NCBI RefSeq assembly: GCF_003854895.1
Contig: NZ_CP033966.1
Location: forward strand, 3,410,001-3,474,000
DNA from: Pigmentiphaga sp. H8
GTDB lineage: Bacteria; Pseudomonadota; Gammaproteobacteria; Burkholderiales; Burkholderiaceae_B
Length of the DNA: 64,000 nt
Direction of reading: 5' to 3'
The notes under the pieces were generated by a model. It did no database searches, was not told where the DNA came from, and saw nothing but the letters and a program-made list of their open reading frames with translations. The position numbers were made by a program, and so were the translations under genes. Below, piece after piece: positions 32,617 through 40,325 of this stretch (positions are counted from its first letter, which is position 1; each line of letters opens with the position of its first letter).

Positions 32617-33167
32617 GCCTGCCCCTCCTGGTCCCCGCCGCCTCGGGGCCCCCAGTCGGGGGCCGGCACGACGAAGCGGGAAAAATGCCATTGATCGAAG
32701 GCCGCGAGATCGTTCCGCCACACCCGCGCGACATGCGGCTGCTCGGGCGTGACCTGCACCATTTCCGCGTAGAACTCGCAGTAGTTGCCGTCGGGATCCT
32801 TGAACACCAGGAACAGGTTCTCGCCCGGCCCGTGCTTGCCTATGCCGCGCACGATCTCGATGCCCTGGTCCTGCAGGTAGCGCGCCGCCTCTTCGATCTC
32901 GGCCAGGGAACCCAGCTCGTACGAGAAGTGCTCCATGCCCGGGCGCCCCGGCGCGTAGGTGGCCTCGCGCAGGGGGCCGCCGGCGGGAATCTGCGCCAGC
33001 GCCAGATCGTGGTGGTCGTGGCCGCAGCGCAGGAACGCCATCTGGTCCTCGATGTAGTCCGAGACCTCCAGCCCGACGATATCGGTATAGAAACGCACCG
33101 AGGCCGCGAGATCGCGCACGTTCAGTACGACATGCCCCAGCCTGCGCGGGCAAGGTCGAGTCGCCAT
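32613..33167 (-). CDS. VOC family extradiol dioxygenase-like protein
   Basis: 184-aa vicinal-oxygen-chelate protein. 'LGHVVLNVRDLAASVRFYTDIVGLEVSDY' carries the first metal His, 'PGMEHFSYELGSLAEIEEA' the second, and 'DPDGNYCEFYAEM' the Glu: a full 2-His-1-Glu set as in type I extradiol dioxygenases (catechol 2,3-dioxygenase/bleomycin-resistance relatives). The C-terminal tail resembles that of single-domain ring-cleavage enzymes. Strong SD (AGGAGG) before the ATG. Probably performs or follows ring cleavage of the compound imported by the flanking ABC system. Confidence 0.85.
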   Translation of the reverse strand: MATRPCPRRLGHVVLNVRDLAASVRFYTDIVGLEVSDYIEDQMAFLRCGHDHHDLALAQIPAGGPLREATYAPGRPGMEHFSYELGSLAEIEEAARYLQDQGIEIVRGIGKHGPGENLFLVFKDPDGNYCEFYAEMVQVTPEQPHVARVWRNDLAAFDQWHFSRFVVPAPDWGPRGGGDQEGQA

Positions 33168-33176
33168 GCTTGCCTC

Positions 33177-34181
33177 CTACTTCAGCAGATCGTTGGTGTA
33201 GGTGTCCTGCGGCTTGATCTTGCCGTTCAGGCCGAAGGCCTTGTCGACGAACTGCACCGTCGAACGCATGCGGTCCTCGCGCAGGTAGCCCAGCCCCTTG
33301 TCCTTGGCCTGCGGATCGACCAGCAGGTCCGCCATGTCGCGGATCTGGGCCAGGGCCACGCTCCGGTCGGTGACGGGGAACATCTTGACCATGAGATCGG
33401 CCGCCCGCTCGGGATTGGCGAAGGCGTATTCATAGCCGCGGTAGGAAGCCTTCAGGAACTTGCGCACCATGTCGGGCCGCTTGCGGATGGTGTCCTCGCT
33501 GGCGGCGAAACCGCTGCCGTAGGCATCCAGGCCGAAGTCGCTGTATTCGATCCAGCCCAGCGGAACGCCGGCCGCATCGGCCTGCTTCTGCGTGACGGCG
33601 CGGTTGCTGGCGCGCCAGCATTCGGCCAGGTCGATGCGGCCTTCGATCAGCGAGGCATCGACGACGGCCGGGTCCATGCGCAGCAGCCGGATGCTGTCGC
33701 GCGGCTGGCCGTTCAGCTCCAGCCATGCCGGCACCACGTTGTGGACCGGCGAAGCCGAGCCTCCGCCCAGCGTCAGCCCTTTCATGTCGGCGGGCGACTT
33801 GGGCTTGTGCCGCCGGGTATCGAAGCAGATGCCGGCTGGCCAGCGCGTGTTGAGCGCGCCCACCATCCGGATCTTGCCGCCATTGGACCGGTTCAGGACC
33901 AGGCTGATGGGATCGACGTAGCCGAACTCGTACTGCCCCTGGTCGAGTTCGTTGGCGGTACGGTTGCCGCCATAGCCACGCTGGATGTTGACGTCCAGGC
34001 CCGCTTCCTTGAAGTACCCGAGTTCCTGCGCGACGATCACGCCCACGGAGCTGCCCTGGGGCAGCCAGGCCATGTTGTAGGCGACCTTCTCCTGGGCGTG
34101 CGCCGCGCTTGCCCAACCGATCAGCGCGGCCAGGCCCAGTGCCCGGCCCCACGCCGCGAAACCTTGCTTGCAGGGTTGCAT
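33177..34181 (-). CDS. NMT1/SsuA-type ABC transporter substrate-binding protein
   Basis: 334 aa with a signal peptide ending near 'ASAAHAQ' (residue ~29). Mature start 'EKVAYNMAWLPQGSSVGVIVAQELGYFKEAGLDVN' is the SsuA/ThiY-like pattern. ATG at 34181 is chosen because GAAGAAG lies just upstream; an in-frame ATG at 34217 is weaker. Family members bind sulfonates, nitrate, pyrimidine precursors or aromatic acids such as phthalate. Neighbouring FAH and VOC genes favour an aromatic ligand. Confidence 0.9.
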   Translation of the reverse strand: MQPCKQGFAAWGRALGLAALIGWASAAHAQEKVAYNMAWLPQGSSVGVIVAQELGYFKEAGLDVNIQRGYGGNRTANELDQGQYEFGYVDPISLVLNRSNGGKIRMVGALNTRWPAGICFDTRRHKPKSPADMKGLTLGGGSASPVHNVVPAWLELNGQPRDSIRLLRMDPAVVDASLIEGRIDLAECWRASNRAVTQKQADAAGVPLGWIEYSDFGLDAYGSGFAASEDTIRKRPDMVRKFLKASYRGYEYAFANPERAADLMVKMFPVTDRSVALAQIRDMADLLVDPQAKDKGLGYLREDRMRSTVQFVDKAFGLNGKIKPQDTYTNDLLK

Positions 34182-34232
34182 GTCTTCTTCTCCATACGTC
34201 GTACAGCGAATGACCACGACTACCCAGCGCGC

Positions 34233-35168
34233 TCAGACCTTTTCGGCCTGCACCTGGTTGGACAGACGGCCGATGCCGTCGACGGAAGCGACCATGGTGT
34301 CGCCGGCCTTCAGATAGATGCCCCGCCCCATGCCCACGCCGGTGGGCGTGCCGGTAGCCACGACGTCGCCCGGTTCCAGCGTGACGATGGTGGACAGATA
34401 GGCGATCTGCTCGCGGACGGTCCAGATCATGTTGGCGGTGCTGTCCTGCTGCATGGGCTCGCCATTGACGTCCAGCCTGAGCTGCACGGCCTGCGGATCC
34501 GGAATCTGCCAGGACGGCACCAGCCACGGTCCCAGCGGAGCGAACGTGTCGTGGCACTTGCCCTGGAACCAGTCATGCTTGAAGGGATAGTCGGACCGCA
34601 CGTTCAGGTCGCGCGCCGACACGTCGTTCAGGATGGTGTAGCAGGCGACGTGGTCCAGCGCCCGCTCGGCCGAGACGCGCCGGCACCGCGTGCCGATGAC
34701 GGCCGCCAGTTCCACTTCCCAGTCCAGCATGGCCGTTTCCGGCGGCAGCTGGACCACGTCGCCATCGCCCACCACGGTGTTCGACAGCTTCAGGAACATG
34801 TAGGGCTTGCTTTGGGATTTGGCGGCCAGGACGGTGCCCATCTCGTTGGCATGGGCCGCGTAGTTGGAGGCGGCGCAGAAGATGCGCTGCGGCACGTAGG
34901 GAGCGGCCACCGTGTGTTCGCCGGCGGGCACCGGGCGGATCGCGCCGGAGGCGACCAGGCGCTCGGCCACGGGACCCGCCTCGCGCAGCCAGGGGGCGGT
35001 TTGCGGCCAGGCTTCCAGCATGCGGCCGACGCCGCCGCGGCAGGCTTCGGGCAGGGCCGGCAATCCCGCCGCCAGGGCGGCGTCCAGGTCGTACAGGCGC
35101 TGGTCCAGGACCAGGGCGGGCGCCAGCCGGTCGGACCGGCGGTAAGTGGCAAGGGCAATCCAGGACAT
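34233..35168 (-). CDS. Fumarylacetoacetate hydrolase (FAH) family protein
   Basis: 311-aa protein. The FAH core is clear: 'IFCAASNYAAHANEMG', metal-binding 'MLDWEVELAAVIGTRCRRVS', 'VACYTILNDVSARDLN' and 'GDVVATGTPTGVGMGRGIYLKAGD'. Family members hydrolyse or decarboxylate C-C bonds in acylpyruvate-like ring-cleavage products. AAGGAG precedes the ATG at 35168. It is the first gene of the seven-gene operon and lies 249 bp downstream of the GntR gene. Confidence 0.9.
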   Translation of the reverse strand: MSWIALATYRRSDRLAPALVLDQRLYDLDAALAAGLPALPEACRGGVGRMLEAWPQTAPWLREAGPVAERLVASGAIRPVPAGEHTVAAPYVPQRIFCAASNYAAHANEMGTVLAAKSQSKPYMFLKLSNTVVGDGDVVQLPPETAMLDWEVELAAVIGTRCRRVSAERALDHVACYTILNDVSARDLNVRSDYPFKHDWFQGKCHDTFAPLGPWLVPSWQIPDPQAVQLRLDVNGEPMQQDSTANMIWTVREQIAYLSTIVTLEPGDVVATGTPTGVGMGRGIYLKAGDTMVASVDGIGRLSNQVQAEKV

Positions 35169-35221
35169 TCCACAACTCCTTTGTTGATGAACTCCGGCAC
35201 AGCTTTGCATTCACTTTCCAT

Positions 35222-35238
35222 AAATTGTGTGCAATTTT
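35222..35238 (-). promoter_or_regulatory. Candidate GntR operator upstream of the FAH operon
   Basis: Near-perfect palindrome AAATTG-TGTG-CAATTT, 54 bp upstream of the FAH start, in an AT-rich patch. The half-site AAATTGT recurs twice in the control region of the upstream gntR gene (36135-36172), which suggests one regulator acts on both. FCD-type GntR proteins commonly recognise TTGT...ACAA dyads. Confidence 0.55.
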
Positions 35239-35417
35239 ATTTTCCAGCACGCAAAGTGGTCAAGAAAATGTGCATAGGGGGAAACGCGCAGAAAAAAGTG
35301 CCGGATGGGAGGAGATGGGAAAGGTGGCGGCAGGACGGGGCCCCGCGATGCGGAGCGGGACCGCCAGGCCCGGGAGGCAAACGCACGGCGTTCAGGACGA
35401 ACGACCGGAGGGAGCGT

Positions 35418-36101
35418 TCAGGCGGCAGAGACGGAAGGATGGAGCTCGCGGCCGAAATGCTGCAGGACATTCATCGCGGAATTGGCCGCATGGCTGTGCA
35501 TGGCCAGCGCCGCGGCGTCGCCGTCGTGCTCGAGCAGGGCCTTGACCAGGGCTTCGTGCTCGACGTGGGAATGCTGCAGCCGGTTCTCGGCCACGAAGAA
35601 GCCCTGCGCGCGGAACGGCGCCAGCCGCTGGCGCAGCCCCAGCGCGATTTCCTGCAAGGTCTTGTTGCGCGCGCCCGCGTAGATCAGCGCGTGGAATTCC
35701 TCGTTCAGGGCGGCATAGGCCTGCGCATCCCCCCGCGCCACCGCGTCGGTCGCCTGCTGGTGGATGAATTCGATCCGCTTGCGGTCGCTGGGGGCCGCCC
35801 GCAGCGCGCACAGCTTGGCGCACAGCGCCTCGACCTCGCCCGAGGCCTCGAACAGGCCGTCGAGGTCGGACTCGGCCATGACCGCGACGGAGAAACCGCG
35901 CCGCGGCAGGTATTCGACCAGCCGGGTCGAGGCCAACTGGCGCAACGCGTCCCGGACCGGGCTGCGCGACACATTGAAGCGGGTGGCGATGGATTGTTCG
36001 TCCAGGCGTTCGCCGGGCTGGAAGCGGCCGCGCACGATTTCTTCGGCCAGTTGATCCGCCACGGTCTGCGAGAGCGTCTTGCCGGGTCCTTTGTCCGTCA
36101 T
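35418..36101 (-). CDS. GntR family transcriptional regulator, FCD subfamily
   Basis: 227 aa. N-terminal winged helix 'VADQLAEEIVRGRFQPGERLDEQSIATRFNVSRSPVRDALRQL' in two parts, followed by an all-helical FCD ligand domain with metal/ligand residues in 'NEEFHALIYAGARN' and 'HVEHEALVKALLEHD'. FCD regulators sense small carboxylates. Same strand as and directly upstream of the FAH operon, so it is its likely repressor. Its own upstream region carries repeated AAAATTGT half-sites, suggesting autoregulation. Confidence 0.92.
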   Translation of the reverse strand: MTDKGPGKTLSQTVADQLAEEIVRGRFQPGERLDEQSIATRFNVSRSPVRDALRQLASTRLVEYLPRRGFSVAVMAESDLDGLFEASGEVEALCAKLCALRAAPSDRKRIEFIHQQATDAVARGDAQAYAALNEEFHALIYAGARNKTLQEIALGLRQRLAPFRAQGFFVAENRLQHSHVEHEALVKALLEHDGDAAALAMHSHAANSAMNVLQHFGRELHPSVSAA

Positions 36102-36134
36102 CTGGGAACCTTGTGCGATGGCTGCATCGACTCG

Positions 36135-36172
36135 AAAATTGTCTACAAAAACAATCTACCGCATACAATTTT
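36135..36172. promoter_or_regulatory. Candidate operator upstream of gntR (inverted AAAATTGT half-sites)
   Basis: Inverted repeat AAAATTGT ... ACAATTTT with a 22-nt spacer that itself contains TCTACAAAAACAATCTAC, i.e. a TTGTCTACAA dyad at 36139-36148. The block lies 34-71 bp upstream of the gntR start. The half-site matches the palindrome before the FAH operon (35222-35238). Confidence 0.5.
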
Positions 36173-36187
36173 AGCACCAGCGACGAG

Positions 36188-36214
36188 AAAAAAGGGGCTG
36201 CCGCGCAGCCCCTT
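36188..36214 (-). terminator. Intrinsic terminator of puuD
   Basis: On the minus strand a 10-bp stem AAGGGGCTGC / GCAGCCCCTT with a 3-nt loop is followed by six T residues, 24 bp after the puuD stop. A clear Rho-independent terminator. Confidence 0.9.
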
Positions 36215-36238
36215 CTTCGCCCCATCCCGCCGGCGACG

Positions 36239-37432
36239 TCAGTGTACCGGCGCGCCCTCCTGGAACCAGCGCGCCAGCAGGGCCCGCTCGTCGTCGGTCA
36301 TGCCGGTGGCGTTGTTCAGCGGCATGGTCTTCTGCACCACGGCCTGCTGGTAGACCACCTGCGCATGGGATTTCAGCATCTCAGGGGTCTGCAGCTGTAT
36401 GCCCTTGTTCGCCAGTTGGGCGTTATGGCACATCACGCATCGCTGCGCCACCACCTGCTGGACCTGTCCGATGCCCTGGGCGCCCAGCGGCGCCGGCGGC
36501 GCGGCGCCCTTGCCCAGGCCGGGCGGCGCGATCGCCACGGCCACCCCCAGCAGCAGCGCGATGCCCGCCGCCGGATACCAGGGGTTGGTGACGCCCTTGT
36601 GCCGCAGCACGAAGAACTGGCGGATCAGGGCGCCCGCCAGCATCAGGACGATCAGCACCAGCCAGTTGTGGGGAGCGGAATAAACCATGCTGTAGTGGTT
36701 CGACAGCATGGCGAACAGCACCGGCAGCGTGAAGTAGGTGTTATGGACGCTGCGCTGCTTGCCCAGCTTGCCGTGGACGGGGTCGACCGGCTCGCCCGCG
36801 CGCATGGCGGCGACGACCTTGCGCTGCCCCGGAATGATGACCATGAGCACGTTGGCGCTCATGATGGTGGCGATCATGGCCCCCACGATCAGGAAGGCCG
36901 CGCGCCCCGCGAACAAATGGCAGGCCAGCCAGGCGGACGCCGCCACGAACAGCGCCACCGCGATGCCGACCTTGCGGTCCGCGCGCTCGTCGGTGCCCGC
37001 GACGCGGCAGATGATGTCGTACGCCAGCCAGCCCACCACCAGGAAGCACAGCGCCGCCACCACCGCGGCCACGGGGCCCCAGTCGAACACGTTGCGGTCG
37101 ATCAGGTAGGTCCGGGCGTTGAACAGGTACAGCGCCACCAGCAGCGCGAAGCCCGACATCCAGGTGGAGTAGCTTTCCCAGTAGAACCAGTGCAGGTGCT
37201 CGGGCAGGCGCTTGGGCGCGACGAGGTACTTCTGCGGGTTGTAGAAACCGCCGCCGTGCACGGCCCAGAGTTCGCCCGAGACGCCCTTCTCGATCAGTTC
37301 GGGATCCTGCGGTTTCAGCAGGCTGTTGTCGAGCCAGACGAAGTAGAACGAAGACCCGATCCAGGCGATGCCGGTGATGATGTGCAGCCAACGCAGCAGC
37401 AGATTGGCCCAATCAAGAATGTAGGCTTCCAT
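36239..37432 (-). CDS. puuD: Urate hydroxylase PuuD (membrane urate oxidase with cytochrome c domain)
   Basis: 397-aa integral membrane protein with eight or so helices and a C-terminal cytochrome c domain; heme motif Cys332-Val-Met-Cys-His336. The start 'MEAYILDWANLLLRWLHIITGIAWIGSSFYF' and 'AVHGGGFYNPQKYLVAPKRLPEHLHWFYWESYSTWMSG' are diagnostic for PuuD, which oxidises urate to 5-hydroxyisourate and passes electrons to the respiratory chain. ATG at 37432 has AGGAAGG upstream. Other purine-catabolism genes are not in the window. Transcription ends at the terminator 36188-36214. Confidence 0.92.
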   Translation of the reverse strand: MEAYILDWANLLLRWLHIITGIAWIGSSFYFVWLDNSLLKPQDPELIEKGVSGELWAVHGGGFYNPQKYLVAPKRLPEHLHWFYWESYSTWMSGFALLVALYLFNARTYLIDRNVFDWGPVAAVVAALCFLVVGWLAYDIICRVAGTDERADRKVGIAVALFVAASAWLACHLFAGRAAFLIVGAMIATIMSANVLMVIIPGQRKVVAAMRAGEPVDPVHGKLGKQRSVHNTYFTLPVLFAMLSNHYSMVYSAPHNWLVLIVLMLAGALIRQFFVLRHKGVTNPWYPAAGIALLLGVAVAIAPPGLGKGAAPPAPLGAQGIGQVQQVVAQRCVMCHNAQLANKGIQLQTPEMLKSHAQVVYQQAVVQKTMPLNNATGMTDDERALLARWFQEGAPVH

Positions 37433-37528
37433 GCCCTTCCTGCCAGAGAGCAATGCTCACCACTGCGGGCGCTGTGAGCAGGACGGGTCGCGCCAGATGC
37501 CAAGCGCCGCGGCGACCGTACAATAAAC

Positions 37529-37546
37529 GGGGGCCTGACGGCCCCC
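37529..37546. other. GC hairpin in the puuD/DUF2242 divergent gap
   Basis: Perfect GGGGGCC-TGAC-GGCCCCC stem-loop in the 238-bp gap between divergent genes, followed on the plus strand by CTTGTTACG. It looks terminator-like, but no gene is known to end here, so it may sit in the 5' leader of the DUF2242 gene. Nothing else recognised in this gap. Confidence 0.45.
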
Positions 37547-37670
37547 CTTGTTACGCTTTGCATCTTCACCCGGCGCGCCGCGGCTTGTCAATATCGTCCG
37601 CCGGCGCCCCGCGGCCCCTGGGAATGGAACTTGCGGCACCCGCGCGCCGGGCTTGTACAGGAGGTACGCG

Positions 37671-38264
37671 ATGATGTTCGTCTCCCGCCTTCGGCTGTTC
37701 GCCGTGTGCGCGGCCGCGGCCGGCGCAGTGGCCGCCGGTTGTTCCCATCCCAACGATCCGCTGGCCTATACCCGCAACGAATTCGCCCGCACCGACACCT
37801 ACTCGCGCGCCTATCCGAAGGCGCCGGAAATGGTGTGCGAGGCCGGCAAGCGTTCGCTGCTGAGCCAGGGATACACGCTTGCCGACGCCAGCGCACGCTC
37901 GCTCGAGGGGCACAAGCAGTTCCAGAGCGGCGACAATTACAAGGAGATCACCTTCCGCCTCGTCTGCGAACCCGACCATGCCGGGACCACCCAGTCGATC
38001 GCCTTCGTCAACGCGGTCGAATCGACCTTCGCGCTGAAGAAGACCAACAACTCGGCCAGTGTCGGCGTCGGGCTGCTGGGCTCGGTGTCCATGCCCTTCA
38101 CCTCGTCGGACGACTCCATGGTCAAGACCGGCAGCGAGACCATCGCCTCGGAAGATTTCTACAGCCGCTTCTTCGCGCTACTGGAACAGTACATGCCGTC
38201 CGCCTCGCCGGCGCCAACCGCTCCCGCCCCCAAGGCGCCCGAGGGGCAAACCAGGTCTCCCTAG
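37671..38264 (+). CDS. DUF2242 family lipoprotein
   Basis: 197 aa with a lipoprotein signal: hydrophobic 'LRLFAVCAAAAGAVAAGC' and lipobox Ala-Ala-Gly-Cys at about residue 24. Mature protein shows the DUF2242 pattern 'FARTDTYSRAYPKAPEMVCEAGKRSLLSQGY' and 'VSMPFTSSDDSMVKTGSETIASEDFYSRFF'. The C-terminus is Pro/Ala-rich. SD AGGAGG before the ATG at 37671 (a second ATG is adjacent). Outer-membrane or periplasmic function unknown. Confidence 0.85.
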   Translation: MMFVSRLRLFAVCAAAAGAVAAGCSHPNDPLAYTRNEFARTDTYSRAYPKAPEMVCEAGKRSLLSQGYTLADASARSLEGHKQFQSGDNYKEITFRLVCEPDHAGTTQSIAFVNAVESTFALKKTNNSASVGVGLLGSVSMPFTSSDDSMVKTGSETIASEDFYSRFFALLEQYMPSASPAPTAPAPKAPEGQTRSP

Positions 38265-38333
38265 GCGCGGGCGGCCATCCGCTAGAATGGTCGCGATGCT
38301 CCAGAACGGAGCCCCACGCCCGGAGACCAGTCC

Positions 38334-39815
38334 ATGGATCGCCCTGCCGCCCCGCCCCAACTGGCGGATTCCCGTCTTTTCAGAAACCAGGCCTACATAG
38401 GCGGCGCGTGGGTGGATGCCCGGGACGGCGCCACCTTCGCGGTCGACAATCCGGCCGACGGCAGGACACTGGCCCGCGTCGCCGACCTGGACGGCTCGCA
38501 GGCCGAGGAGGCCATCGCCGCGGCCCAGGCCGCGTTCGGCCCGTGGCGGGCCCGCACGGCAAAGGACCGGGCCGCCATCCTGAGGCGCTGGTTCGAGCTG
38601 ATCCTGGCGCATGCCGACGACCTGGCGGCGCTGATGACGCTGGAACAGGGCAAGCCGCTGGCCGAGGCCAAGGGCGAGGTCGCCTATGCCGCCTCGTTCG
38701 TCGAATGGTTCGCCGAACAAGGAAAACGCATCGCCGGCGATACGCTGGCGCCCGTGGCCGCCGGCACGCGGATGCTGGTGCTGCGCGAGCCCATAGGCGT
38801 GTGCGCGGCCATCACGCCGTGGAATTTCCCGCTGGCCATGATTACCCGCAAGGCCGGTCCGGCGCTGGCCGCCGGCTGCACCATGGTGCTCAAGCCCGCC
38901 GAGCAGACCCCGCTGTCCGCGCTGGCGCTGGCGGAACTGGCGCATCGCGCCGGCCTGCCCGCCGGGGTGCTGAACATCGTGACGGCCGACAGCGAACGCT
39001 CCATCGCCGCCGGCAAGGCGCTGTGCGCGAGCCCGGTGGTGCGCAAGCTCACCTTCACCGGCTCCACGCCGGTGGGCCGCATCCTGATGCAGCAAAGCGC
39101 TCCCACCATCAAGAAGCTGTCGCTGGAGCTGGGCGGCCTGGCACCCTTCATCGTCTTCGAAGACGCCGACCTGGACGCCGCCGTGGACGGCGCGATCGCC
39201 TCCAAGTACCGCAACGCCGGGCAGACCTGCGTCTGCACCAACCGCTTCTACGTGCACGACAGCATCTATGACGCCTTCGTCCGCAAACTGGCCGAGCGCA
39301 CCGGCGGCCTGACGGTGGGTAGCGGCTTCGACGCCGGCGTCGCCCAGGGCCCGCTGATCGACGAGGCCGCCATCGCCAAGGTCGACCAGCACGTGCAGGA
39401 CGCCGTGAGCAAGGGCGCCCGGATCCTGGCGGGCGGCAAGCGGCACGCGCTGGGCGGCCGCTTCTACGAACTCACGGTGCTGGCCGACGTGTCCGAGGAC
39501 ATGCTGTGCATGCGCGAGGAAACCTTCGGCCCGGTCGCTCCCGTGGTCCGCTTCCGCGACGAGGCCGACGTCATCCGCCTGGCCAACGACACCGAGTTCG
39601 GGCTCGCCTCGTACTTCTACAGCCGCGACATCGGCCGCATCTTCCGCGTGGCCGAGGCGCTGGAATACGGCATGGTCGGCGTCAACACCGGCCTGATCTC
39701 GAACGAGGTCGCCCCCTTCGGCGGCGTCAAGCAGTCGGGCCTGGGCCGCGAGGGCTCGGTCTACGGTATCGACGACTACCTCGAGATGAAGTACGTGTGC
39801 CTGGGCGGGATATGA
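38334..39815 (+). CDS. gabD: NAD(P)-dependent succinate-semialdehyde dehydrogenase (GabD-like)
   Basis: 493-aa aldehyde dehydrogenase. Catalytic Glu in 'LELGGLAPFIVF' and nucleophile Cys299 in 'NAGQTCVCTNRF', cofactor motif 'FTGSTPVGR' and N-terminal 'YIGGAWVDARDG' fit GabD (succinate or glutarate semialdehyde). The double Cys (CVC) is seen in several SSADHs with a redox-sensitive second cysteine. The stop overlaps the GNAT gene start (ATGA). No gabT is adjacent, so the source of the semialdehyde is unclear. Confidence 0.9.
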   Translation: MDRPAAPPQLADSRLFRNQAYIGGAWVDARDGATFAVDNPADGRTLARVADLDGSQAEEAIAAAQAAFGPWRARTAKDRAAILRRWFELILAHADDLAALMTLEQGKPLAEAKGEVAYAASFVEWFAEQGKRIAGDTLAPVAAGTRMLVLREPIGVCAAITPWNFPLAMITRKAGPALAAGCTMVLKPAEQTPLSALALAELAHRAGLPAGVLNIVTADSERSIAAGKALCASPVVRKLTFTGSTPVGRILMQQSAPTIKKLSLELGGLAPFIVFEDADLDAAVDGAIASKYRNAGQTCVCTNRFYVHDSIYDAFVRKLAERTGGLTVGSGFDAGVAQGPLIDEAAIAKVDQHVQDAVSKGARILAGGKRHALGGRFYELTVLADVSEDMLCMREETFGPVAPVVRFRDEADVIRLANDTEFGLASYFYSRDIGRIFRVAEALEYGMVGVNTGLISNEVAPFGGVKQSGLGREGSVYGIDDYLEMKYVCLGGI

Positions 39816-40303
39816 GCGCGCATGCCACGGTCAGGCCGGCGCGGCTGGAGGACGTCGCGCCCATCCTCGCCCTGATGCGCGGACTGGCGGAATACGAAAA
39901 CCTGACCCACCTGTTCCTGGCCCGCGACGAAGACCTGCGGGACGCCTTGTTCGGGCCGCATCCGGCCGCGGAATGCCTGGTGGCGGACGTGGAAGGCGAC
40001 GTGGTGGGCTATGCCCTCTTCTTCCACAACTATTCCACCTTCCTCGGCCGCCGGGGCCTGTACCTGGAGGACTTGTACGTGGCCCCCGACCAGCGTGGCC
40101 GGGGGCTGGGCAAGCGCCTGCTGCGCGCCCTGGCCGCCCTGGCGGTGGAACGCCGCTGCGGCCGTTTCGAGTGGAGCGTGCTGGACTGGAACCAGCCCGC
40201 CATCGATTTCTACGAGGCCATGGGCGCCGACGTGCTGCCCGAGTGGCGCATCGTGCGCGTCACGGGCGAGGCCCTGGCGCGACTGGGATCGACGACCGGA
40301 TGA
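39812..40303 (+). CDS. GNAT family N-acetyltransferase
   Basis: 163-aa acetyl-CoA-dependent acyltransferase. The acetyl-CoA loop reads 'DQRGRGLGKRLLRALAALAVERRC' after the beta-strand 'LYLEDLYVAPD'; C-terminal 'WSVLDWNQPAIDFYEAMGADV' is the usual GNAT end. It resembles the spermidine/diamine N-acetyltransferase (SSAT-like) subgroup. Translationally coupled to gabD, which hints at polyamine/putrescine-type metabolism feeding succinate semialdehyde (inference). Confidence 0.88.
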   Translation: MSAHATVRPARLEDVAPILALMRGLAEYENLTHLFLARDEDLRDALFGPHPAAECLVADVEGDVVGYALFFHNYSTFLGRRGLYLEDLYVAPDQRGRGLGKRLLRALAALAVERRCGRFEWSVLDWNQPAIDFYEAMGADVLPEWRIVRVTGEALARLGSTTG

Positions 40304-40325
40304 ATCCGCCGCCAGGCTCCCGGGC

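Noticed and set aside
32550..36353. 1267-aa plus-strand frame opposite the FAH/ABC operon
   Set aside because: Antisense shadow: His/Arg/Gln-rich, no domain, and covers several well-supported minus-strand genes.
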